Source: Prosapia bicincta (Eukaryota; Arthropoda; Insecta; Hemiptera; Cercopidae). From it: a DNA stretch of 64,000 nucleotides. A model generated the notes under the pieces. It was given only the letters and a program-made list of their open reading frames with translations, was not told where the DNA came from and did not search any database. The stretch is from the NCBI GenBank assembly GCA_036971475.1, contig JBAIZL010000002.1, positions 329,304,645-329,368,644 of the forward strand, given 5' to 3'. Position numbers and translations under genes: made by a program. This document shows positions 54,523 through 64,000 of the stretch, in pieces. How positions within the stretch are numbered: the first letter of the stretch is position 1; every line of letters starts with the position of its first letter.

Positions 54523-55264
54523 GTTGCTGAAACTGTGAAAGTGTTTGAAACCAACAGGGATTAGGTTCTAGCGATATATATGTGAATGTGAGGAGTAGAA
54601 TCAGGCGTTGCTGAAACTGTGAAAGTGTTTGAAACCATCAGGGATTAGGTTCTAGCGATATATATGTGAATGTGAGAAGTAGAATCAGGCGTTGCTGAAA
54701 CTGTGAAAGTGTTTGAAACCAACAGGGATTAGGTTCTAGCAATATATCTGTGAATGTGAGAAGTAGAATCAGGCGTTGCTGAAACTGTGAAAGTGTTTGA
54801 AACCAACAGGGATTAGGTTCTAGCAATATATCTGTGAATGTGAGAAGTAGAATAAGGCGTCGCTGAAACTGTGAAAGTGTTTGAAACCAACAGAGATTAT
54901 GTTCTAGCAATATATCTGTGAATGTGAGAAGTAGAATTAGGCGTTGCTGAAACTGTAAAAGTGTTTGAAACCAACAGGGATTAGGTTCTAGCAATATATC
55001 TGTGAATGTGAAAGGTAGAAGCAGAGCGTTGCTGAAACTGTGAGAATGTTTGAACTCAACAGGGATTAGGTTCTAGCAATATATCTATGAATGTGAGTAG
55101 TAGAAGCAGAGCGTTGCTGAAACTGTGAAAGTGTTTGAAACCAACAGGGATTAGGTTCTAGCAATAAATCTGTGAATGTGAGAAGTAGAAGCAGGCGTTG
55201 CTGAAAGTGTGAAAGTGTTTGAAACCAACAGGGATTAGGTTCTAGCAATATATCTGTGAATGTG
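54523..55264 (+). repeat. 84-bp tandem array, about 9 units
   Basis: Units of 84 bp carry GTTGCTGAAACTGTGAAAGT, GTTTGAAACCAACAGGGATT, AGGTTCTAGCAATATATCTG and TGAATGTGAGAAGTAGAATC. The minus strand stays open with a 28-residue repeat (TDILLEPNPCWFQTLSQFQQ...). One or two units have 1-2 bp indels that break the frame near 55030..55065. No evidence of expression. Confidence 0.95.
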
Positions 55265-55624
55265 ACTGAACAACCTAACAATGAGCCAAGGCTTCTTATC
55301 AGATTTTTATAAAATGTTGTTTGTTAAAAATATTAAAACGATATCGCATTGTTTTGGCTCTATTAAAATTATGGGCTGTAGATATAATATTATGCCCAAG
55401 AGGGATTATCAACGTGTTTAATTTAAAATCCGCAATTAGTTGGCGCAACCATCTGAACTAGAGTCACCGCTTGAGATTCGGCTAATGTTGCCCAAACCTG
55501 GTTACCGACGTGGCAAAAAGGTTACAATAGCTTAGCCAGGTAGGATCTTCTGCTCAGAACATTTAAAAGTGCGCCGGCCCGAAAAACACTTTTAAGCAGC
55601 CCTCTTGAATATTTTAAACAAAAA
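55265..55624. other. Unassigned DNA
   Basis: No gene or repeat recognised. Confidence 0.4.
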
Positions 55625-56095
55625 CAAATAATATAAACAAAAAAATTACAAGTAAATTCCTATTTAGGCAAACAAAGCACAAATTCTTATTTTAGTCACT
55701 TTTTATTAAATAACTACACCTAATATAATAAAGTAACATAACCAATGCATTAAAACAGCTGTTCTACCCCATAACCTATAAATTAAAATCATCTGTTTTA
55801 TGAAATCATATGTTAACACATATTTTAAGCCAAATAGGACGAAATAACTACATTGCATACCTTGCCCCTATTGATAAAAGTTTTTCTCCAACATAAAACT
55901 AAAATTAATTCTTTATATTCAATTAATGAATTAAGATTTGAAAAAACTCTATAACCATTAAGTGTCAACCATTACAACTTTTAAGCAATTCATTTTAACT
56001 TGATTGGATGAATAAAAAGTATTTCATGAACGATCGAACGTTTGTACAAGATATGTGTATAGGGTGAGTGTAAAATAATAGTAGGAATTAAAAAA
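55625..56095 (+). repeat. Dispersed repeat A, full length
   Basis: CAAGTAAATTCCTATTTAGG to TAATAGTAGGAATT, with all internal landmarks. AAAAAATTA occurs on both sides of the copy and may be a target duplication. Confidence 0.8.
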
Positions 56096-57814
56096 TTATA
56101 GAAATAGAAAGTAGCATCGCATATATAGTTATTCTATGGTTTACTTTCTAGTGACATTGTTCACACATGCAGCACATAGGCCTAGATAGGAGCAGTGCTC
56201 ACTAGTGTCTTGCTTTCAAGTTACTACTTTAGCAAAGACAATATTGTTTAAGGAATTCGACTCAAAAAATGCCTGAAGGCTAGCGTAAGTGGTAATGCGA
56301 TGATAACCTTATTTGGCTTTGTCCGAAAAAAAGGTAAAATATTATAATAATAATAATGGATTCTAGTGTGTGCCCCGCAAATGTTTTTCATAGCTATTGG
56401 CCATCAGTAAAAGTTTGAGTGGACCTTATATTTTTAAAAATTTATCCGACAAATTATAAAAACTATTCATAAAAATTTTAAAACTTCTGAAATAAATCTG
56501 TAACGCTTAACATTTTTTTAAACCTTAATTATACACTATTAAAATAACTCAACAAAGTAAAAAAATCTAACATATGATTCTAAAAATCTGATGTAAAATA
56601 AAAATCGTTCGGAAATATTTGGCCAACGAAATAATGCCTACTAAACACACTATGTCCCGCACAACCGCACCGCACTAGCGCTGTCAACAGACTGGTGGTG
56701 AACTAGACCTCATGGAGTGACGGACCAAGGACGGAGGGGATAAATACCATCCAGCTGGGTTAAGTTAGAACTGGGTAATTTAGAATTACCACTTACAAAC
56801 CCCAACCAAAGTCAACTTGGGAACTAAAGAGCTCAGAGGTGTTTAAGGGCGTTTGCTCTTGGCCACAAGTGTAGGTCAAAGTTTATAAGCTGGCATTTGG
56901 CTCTTAGGTAGAAATTTTGTATTTGTCGTCTAGAAAACATCAGGCATTGTCGTCATGCCTCATCGGGGTCATAAATAGCAGCTTACCCATCCCAACCTTT
57001 AGACAACCTTATTAGCTCGCTTCCGTGACGCCTTATTTCTATTTGTAGTTATTTATACTATACACTAAAAAGTATTAATAAGTAACAAAATAGTTTATCC
57101 GGCGTCACCCCTGAGTCAGCAAGAGCCCAAGGGTCGATCTCTATGAAAATGACCTGCGAGCACCTCCACCGTCCCTTCACCCTCAGTCCCTCGCCGAGGC
57201 TCGCAGCACCCAACTTCCATATAAATTCCACTTATAAAATGACCTATAAACAGACTTGGGTTATTTTCCAATATTCTTGAAAATAGAAGGAAGAGACAGA
57301 AATTAAAGTAGATGTTGGAATACCAAAATGGAGAACCTGAGGATGTGGTAATCAGGGAATTGTGTATGTTATAGGTGCACCAGGCGATCGGGACAGTTCG
57401 GCGTCCCCACAGGCACGGAGTAAAAAGGGCCCCAAAAAGACGTCTTGAGTCATTAGCGAAGTGACGACGAACTGAGATTATTTGATATTTTTTACACAAA
57501 GTGCTCACAACGATTTATTTTTGACGCCTTCGTAGAAAAACGGAGAAATTAAGATTTCTTATCAACGCGTGCGTCATGCAAGTTAATTGATGACATTAGA
57601 TATTGATTCGACACCGACACTGGCCATGTACCCGAGGGCATCGCTCAAGGTCGCCGACAACCCGCATCCAACAATTGGGTCGCTCTGTACTGTAGGCTAC
57701 TCGTCCTTAAACTGTTATAAACAAAAACATTAGTTTAGATAAATCGATTCATTCAAGTAACAGTCGAGTCAATCTTTTTGTCGCAACTACTGAGGCTTCG
57801 GACTCGTCATCATA
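56096..57814. other. Unassigned DNA
   Basis: A 130-codon minus frame at 57116..57508 has no domain and no coding-like context. I see nothing else. Confidence 0.45.
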
Positions 57815-58290
57815 AATGTGCCCCTTGTGGGAGAGCATGTCCTTACGCGCCCTTGTGGGAGAGGATGTCCCTACACGCCCTAGTGGGAGATGGTGTCCCT
57901 ACGCGCCCTTGTGGGAGATAGTATCCTTACGCGCCCTTGTGGGAGAGAATGTCCCTACGCGCCCTTGTGGGAGAGGGTGTCCCTACGCACCCTTGAAGGA
58001 GAGCATGTCCCTACGCGTCCTTGTGGGAGAGGATGTCCCTACACGCCCTAGTGGGAGAGGGTGTCCCTACGCGCCCTTGTGGGAGATAGTATCCTTACGC
58101 GCCCTTGTTGGAGAGAATGTCCCTTTCGGGCCCTTGTGGGAAAGGATGTCTCTACACGCCCTAGTGGGAGAGGATGTCCCTAAGGGCCCTTGTAGGAGGA
58201 TGTCCCTACGTGCCCTTGTGGGAGAGGATGTCCCTAATCGTTCTTGTGGGAGAGGATGTGCCTACGCACCCTTGTGAGACAGGGTGTCCC
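57815..58290 (+). repeat. 28-bp minisatellite, about 17 units
   Basis: Unit CCCTACGCGCCCTTGTGGGA followed by GAGGATGT, with few changes. 28 is not a multiple of 3, so the open 153-codon frame cycles through all three frames every 84 bp (28 residues). It is strikingly GC-rich and CpG-containing compared with its flanks. Confidence 0.95.
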
Positions 58291-59224
58291 TCCTTTATAA
58301 TTTCATAAAATTTCATTTAGTTTCCTACGCATAACAAAAATTTTTATCTTTTCATTCTATTTGAATTCTTGTCTCCGTTTTATACATAATCTCCAAGTCT
58401 CTTGCTCAGGGTTCCAGTCGAACCAAGTACTATTCACCATCATTTGTTATTTTACAAAACATTTCATGTAAGTTAATTCCTCGCCATTTTAATAATTGTA
58501 ATGCATCCAATTTACATATTCTAATTAATCAAAGGTAAGAGGTAGACCTCAGGGTAGATTTGTTTCAGGGCCTGCACATGCTGGCAATAGTCCCATGTAC
58601 TCAGTGGCCACAGCCTCTGCAGGAATATCTTTCTCCAGTTTACGATATTAAAAAAACTATTTAAGAAATACTCTGGGTGCAGAGATACTTAACGGATTAG
58701 CCTTGCTTTTTATTCACAAAGACATTGATGTCAAGCCTGAAAGTGTATCTAAAGAAATGACTAAAAATTCTCCCCGTTTACGTTTAGTATAGAACTGTTT
58801 TCTTTTTTTACATAGTTAATCAGTCACAAATGTACTGATTTAGACAAAAAATTTATAACCATTTGCTGTTTTTTTTACGAAACTAATGTAATAATAATAA
58901 AAAAATAATGAAATTTCTATACGTTTTGGCTTTACTCTTTTTATATACCCCGCCCGCCAGAAATATTTTTCTAGGACCACCCCTGTATGTACTCTATGTA
59001 CCATGGGAACATCTTGCCTTTATCTCTATTACTCTCTAACTTTATAAAAAATACCCTTCTTGGGCACCAGTCTATGACCCTAAAACTTGTACCTTACGTC
59101 CCAAAATAAATATTATTGATACTGAATCAACTGTAGTAGAACGACCAATATAGGATCATTTTTGGTAATTTTATAGGAGAGTTAAAGAGATTTTACTGTG
59201 CCCGAAACCTGTCCTTTAATTCAC
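58291..59224. other. Unassigned DNA with part of a diverged repeat pair
   Basis: 58995..59095 (TGTACCATGGGAACATC, CTTTATCTCTATTACT, CCAGTCTATGACCC) recurs in diverged form at 59728..59830. This is an old direct repeat of about 100 bp of unknown type. Confidence 0.5.
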
Positions 59225-59432
59225 AATGCTTCCAGCAAGATGGCGCAACCAGCCAGACTCCCTTAGTCAGCATTACTTTCCTTCAAGAAACTGTTGGCAA
59301 CCGCCTCATCTCCCTTAGAACAAGCTTTACTTACCCAGACCACTCCCATGGTCTTACACTACCTGATACCTACATCCGAGGAGTGATGAAGGAGAATATT
59401 TTCCGTGTTGACACACCAACCACTATTGTTTA
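59225..59432 (+). pseudogene. DDE transposase fragment (IS630/Tc1/mariner-like, 41-residue D-D spacing)
   Basis: One frame reads CFQQDGATSQTPLVSITFLQ, ETVGNRLISLRTSFTYPDHS, HGLTLPDTYIRGVMKENIF, RVDTPTTIV then TAA. The QQDGA box and the LTLPD box hold the second and third catalytic aspartates, separated by 41 residues. This is the catalytic half of an insect-type mariner-related transposase; the first aspartate and DNA-binding domain are missing. No terminal repeats were found. Confidence 0.75.
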
Positions 59433-60520
59433 ACTGCAGGAAAAACAGCCATGTGTATAACAACCATGAAACAACCCCTCTTCAATAAAATGATGATGAA
59501 AATAAAACTTTCAAGAGCGGTGGGAGTGTCGCCCCAAATTGTACAGAGGTCATACATGTTTATACCCAAGTCTAACCAATTTATCTTTTTACTTGTATGT
59601 GTTTGTAAAAATATGTAAACAAAATAAAATTGTTTCAGTACTGTAAGTAATTTAGCCCAGGTAAGATATAGACCCAATGTAAAGGGTAGGTTTGTTACAT
59701 TCTACCAATAATCCCATGCACTCGTTGTACCATGGGAACATCATACCTTTATCCCTATTACTGACTAACTGTATTACAAACACATATTGTATTATTGTGT
59801 CTACATATGATAAGGTACCAGTCTATGACTCAAAATCTCAGTAGTTCTACGGGTACAACACTGAACATGTAAGCTAAGATTCATGTATTAAAATTAGGGG
59901 AATTTTCCCATACACCTTGCTTAATATCTGCTAAGCTTACTATGTCCTCTATAGAATGTAATAAGGTGCTTATTATTTAGTTCACCTTAAAAACCTATAC
60001 ATAACACTTTTAACTTCGTGTGAAATTTGCATTATAAAAAAATGCATGAAACAGCTACATAGCCAGTATTTAAATCTACAGTTGTGATGCCAGTAAACAA
60101 AAAATATAATGAGTCAGGACCGCAATCCTTACCTCCCGTTTAATGAATGAGCTGATATAGGCCTAAGAGTTGAATTCAGGACAGTTGAAGATATAAAAGA
60201 CACAAATGTACTGTAAAGAGTAATAGATGAAAGCTTTTAAGGTATAGATAAAGAAGTGTTTCTTAATCTGGAAGATTTTTTTCATAAAATGGACTGAAAA
60301 ATATAAGTATTTTCAAAACAAAACGTCATAGGGAGGGAAGACAAAAGGCAACTGCGTTGGATTACACTAAGTAGAGAATATATAGGAAAGAGATAGCCCA
60401 ACATATGCCTTTCATCTTACGTGAAATGAAATTAAATGAAAAGGACCTCCTAAATCATTCATTTCCTCCGGTGATTTGCAGGAGAGGTAAGCATGGAATG
60501 ATAAAACTGAGAGGTCATTC
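59433..60520. other. Unassigned DNA
   Basis: Includes the second copy of the diverged 100-bp repeat (59728..59830). No gene seen. Confidence 0.45.
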
Positions 60521-60855
60521 CAGGGGCAGCTTCAGGATTTATTTTTTGGGTAGGCACAGTTTAGGTGAGTCGAGACAATGGAGAGTGGGGTCATAGGGTG
60601 GTTCTATCGTTCTAACCTAGAAATTGTTTAAAATTGAAATGATGTTTTTAGGGCATTTTTACTCTCAGGGGGACTAGATATAATAATCTAAACATAAGAG
60701 CAATTATTTGCTATTTTATGGCTGCTTGGTGCATTCTAAATTTTGCTATAATATGATGAGCATTTCTTTAATCCTAAATATATAACATTTATCTTTTTAA
60801 ATTATTGACAACTAAGATTTTTAACAAATAAATGGGTAGACTTGGGCTGCTTCTG
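60521..60855 (+). mobile_element. hAT-type MITE, copy 2
   Basis: A 335-bp noncoding element beginning CAGGGGCAGCTTCAGGATTT and ending GGGCTGCTTCTG. The 8-bp flanks GGTCATTC and GGCCGTTC agree at six positions, consistent with an aged target duplication. Homologous (opposite orientation) to 11690..12067. Confidence 0.75.
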
Positions 60856-62485
60856 GGCCGTTCTGAAGAAATACTGATTTTACACACATGTTCTTGTAGA
60901 ATAGAACTTATACAAGATTAAACACAAGCAGTGCCATATTAATTAACATAATTCATTTTCTTCGAGTCATGAGACATAATTAATTTTATGTACTACATAT
61001 TAGAGCAATCAGACAATGCACTGATATTGTGGAAACAATTAACGAAAACGGAAGCCAAAACTGAAAACTATCAATTTATTGGCCAGTCATGCCTTAAAAG
61101 CAAAAATAAAATTGTCAGGGTTTTTCCAAATACACGCCATTAATACCAACACAGTGTTTGAAATGCATTGCATTTAATCACAAACTAATTAAATCTAAAA
61201 GGGAAGCACGAGCAATGCTCTATGCAGTTAATCAAGTCCCCTATATGCAACTGAGGTATTTAGTTTCCTCGAACTATTGTTACTAGATTACTATGTTACA
61301 TTGATGACTCAAAATCTCTTATAAATTCAGTGAATTCAGCATAGCTTTCATTTAGAACAATAATCACACATTTAACCTGTAAACAATTTTAAAAATGTTT
61401 CTTCAAAAAATTTAAAACTATTTCTATACCTAATAAGAATGCAAAACAATCTGTGCATTATAGTTTAAGGAGTATGACCAAATTGTAGACACACACACTG
61501 GAAAGGGTTTTTTTCAACAGAAAACCATTCAAAAACAACAAAATTTTAAAAACAAAAAATAACTTCAACATTTTAAAACAGAAATGCAAGTTTTGTAGTC
61601 AGGTTAAACATATTAGCCCATAGTGAAGAAACATGATCACAATTAGTAACAACTGGTTTACGTCAGTCCCTCTTGCTAACAAATTTTTGAAACCAGGATA
61701 TAAGCTTACTTTGTTGGGGGCAGTGAGATTGAAAAACCCCAGATTGGTTAGTATACAGAGATACAGAGATGATGGTACAAGTAGATTACTACAACTGGTT
61801 TAAGCATTTGTGTTCTATTAAATGAAAGAAACGGAGCAGTAGGGTTGATAATGTGTCACAAAAAAAACCTATTACTATTAAACATATTAAATATAATGCT
61901 TTTAAGGGTGTTGTAGATGCACTTGACCAGATGTATAACAATACATTATGTAGTCTAGAATAAGTCTAAAATTAAATCTTGGCTCATTGTGGCTCATAGT
62001 GTAATAATGGGGCGGGAATGCATCAGAAAAGTTTTCCTACTCTGCCTTTCCCAAGAATCCTATGTATTAATAGACAACCCATGTATTACAGTTTGGTTAT
62101 ACAACGTCATTAAGTCTAAAAACCTGTGAGCACTTTGGACCCCACCTTGTAAAGTGTGCCTTCACTTTGGGCACACTATGGATTGCACGATGTTAGTCAA
62201 TTCTCAGAAGATGGTGAGCATTCCCACACTGGAAAATGTATGTCTACACCATTTCTAGCTTGAGTCATTTCATTTTTCCATGCACTGAAACACTTTCTAC
62301 TGTTATCCAACTACTCACTCAGGCATCAGATTCTACATAATTTAGTTACTGTGCGATTAAGTTTAAGGCAGCCATGTTTACTTTACGTTTTGTGTGTTTA
62401 CTACTACTACACATTTAGTTAACTGTGCGTGTTTGTTTGAATATTTGGTATTTTGTCGCTTATTAACCCTGATTAGTCAAAACTA
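60856..62485. other. Unassigned AT-rich DNA
   Basis: No open frame of note and no repeat from elsewhere in the window. Confidence 0.5.
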
Positions 62486-62827
62486 CTGTGGCTGGTGCAG
62501 GAGAAGAGCCCTGGTGTAGAAACGAGTCATGCTTGGTATTCAGTTCTGTGCTTGCACTGTTGATGTATTTCTGTCTTATAAGCATAACCTGACACACAGT
62601 GCGGTAGTTTTTTAGTAGTTATATTTTAGTAAGTAATATAAATATTTACAGACAGGTAAAACTACTAATTTTATTAAGAAATGGTGTACAAGATAAATTA
62701 TATGAACCTGTTTCTGCATTTTAATTTTCTGTAAATCTGACGTTTTGTATTAGAAATGTTTTTTTGGGAATGGCCTTATTGCTTTGACCTGCCTTGGACC
62801 AGTGCTCTTCTCATGCGCCGATCACAG
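62486..62827 (+). mobile_element. Family B MITE, copy 2 (TA-flanked)
   Basis: A 342-bp element homologous to 9125..9455, sharing TAGTTATATTTTAGTAAGTA, CTAATTTTATTAAGAA and CTGTAAATCTGACGTTTTGT. Its ends are CTGTGGCTGG and, from the right, CTGTGATCGG, with TA immediately outside both. Confidence 0.8.
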
Positions 62828-64000
62828 TATTTATACTCATCCTCGTAAAACAACTTTTTCCTCCCATATTCCATTAAAACTTTTGTAGAATATTTTAACA
62901 ACTGTTTCAATCAAATCACAGATAAATTTAACACTGAAAATTCTTTGACCAATGTTTTGAAACCTAAACAATGTTCCCTGATTGGCACTTCTTTAACAAA
63001 ATTACAAATTGAAAACAAAACAGCATTTGGTTGTGTGTCATGTAATGGAAAATACGCAACAGATAAAGAAAACCTATTAAATGATCATACACATTTTGAA
63101 GCCAACAGCCTTTTCTATTACATGACACACAACCAAAATTACCCACCCCATCCCACAGTCATAAATCCATCCCCGGATTTATCCCCATCATAGAGGGTTA
63201 GCTTCGTAAAAGGAACAAATGTTTTGAAACGCGTCAGCAAGTAAGCCATTATGTATCCACTTAGTTAAATACCTTTTAATTATACTTCATAAATAACATT
63301 TGGAACAGACCATTTTAGTAGTCTAAGGCTAAAGGTAAATATGTAACTAACAATGAAAGTTTTATCACATACCGAACACATAAAGAGGTGTCTAACCAAA
63401 ACACTTCTTTATTACAAAAAAGATAACAAAGGATATATAGAATTTAAAGGACTAAGAAAGACATATTGATCTCCTGGTTTGAATAACAGAAAAATTATTG
63501 TATAACATCAACAGAGTCCTTTACCAGCTCTCAACAAGCTGAGTAGACCAGCTCTCAACCAGGGCAAAGGGAGTTATCTACCTGCTACCCGGTCCTATTA
63601 TATCTGTTTACATTTGGCTACTTAAAACAAATCTAAGTTGCATACTTCTATTCCTTTCTCATTATCTACATTCTCACCTATTATATATACTAATGAATGA
63701 GACTTTAAAATTACTTGTTTTCTACCTTGGCTAACTCTCACTAATCAGACAGATATGGGGCTGGGATATTGGCGAGTTATGGAGAGTCCATTAAAAACAC
63801 AATGTATATCGAAATATATTCATGTGTATCGACCAAAAATAAAGAAAATATAGGAAAATGGTCTTGTTCTGTATTTGATATGATAAAACAAGAATTAATA
63901 TACCTGTCTGTACTTTATAGTAAAAGGTTAGCTTATCATTAATGGTAAAAACAAAATTTTAAATATGTTTCTGTTTACACTGCAACAGCTTTATTCATTT
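62828..64000. other. Unassigned DNA with a small palindrome
   Basis: An 82-codon frame at 62945..63193 contains GGTTGTGTGTCATGTAATGG (63028) and its complement (63113..63132), so the CVSC... part is hairpin sequence and not a zinc finger. GAAACGCGTC at 63220 resembles the hammerhead GAAA-stem III segment but lacks the CUGAUGA half. Confidence 0.4.

Noticed and set aside
57116..57508. 130-codon minus-strand frame as a gene
   Set aside because: No domain, no splice structure, and composition like the flanking DNA.
62945..63193. CVSC-type zinc finger protein
   Set aside because: The cysteine region is one arm of a palindrome, and no complete finger is present.
63219..63232. Hammerhead ribozyme at GAAACGCGTC
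   Set aside because: No CUGAUGA half or stem II could be found upstream.

Overview
This window is AT-rich, intron- and repeat-dominated animal DNA, most likely from an arthropod and probably an insect with a large genome. The evidence is indirect: relics of mariner, hAT, Jockey-type LINE and Penelope-like elements, very long microsatellites (TG, TA, TC, TTGTG), many minisatellites and satellites, and almost no host coding sequence. I cannot name the species. No prokaryotic-style operons, rRNA genes, CRISPR arrays or intact tRNA genes are visible.

Host genes: the only convincing host coding sequence is a pair of phase-compatible exons on the minus strand (45238..44989 and 41480..41206). They look like the 5' end of a gene whose remaining exons lie below 41206, probably outside the window. 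They encode a Ser/Thr/Arg-rich, probably disordered N-terminus that I do not recognise.

Layout. 1-9 kb: dispersed repeats D and A, a TG microsatellite, a 33-bp minisatellite of about 53 units (3.25-5.02 kb), then mostly unique AT-rich DNA and a 132-bp triplicate. 9-16.6 kb: a TA-flanked MITE (family B), a hAT-derived MITE, a Jockey-like reverse transcriptase relic running into a 0.92-kb TTGTG array, a TTAA-bounded inverted-repeat element, and two foldback units. 17.9-28.2 kb: a 180-bp satellite (about 17 units), then 152-bp, 57-bp, about 220-bp and 160-bp arrays. 29.6-35.8 kb: a dead mariner and a decayed but nearly full-length hAT element with a perfect 8-bp target duplication. 37.9-39.8 kb: a 123-bp array. 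41.2-45.2 kb: the host exons. 45.7-50.6 kb: a broken Penelope-like element (PLE) and PLE terminal units nested in TA tracts of repeat A. 52-58.3 kb: a CA microsatellite, an inverted PLE terminal pair, and 84-bp and 28-bp arrays. 58.3-64 kb: mostly unique sequence with a DDE transposase scrap, one hAT MITE and a second family B MITE.

The most interesting signal is a set of hammerhead-ribozyme motifs in PLE-type terminal repeats. At least three divergent subfamilies are present, each with a CUGAUGA/GAAA-type core, a pairable stem II and a self-complementary six-base stem III (AAGCUU, AACGUU or ACGCGU). One inverted pair shows a compensatory G-C to A-U change in stem II. Several of these units sit exactly inside TA microsatellites within repeat A. 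A second theme is that the 3' end of repeat A borders two unrelated tandem arrays, as if it seeds satellite formation.
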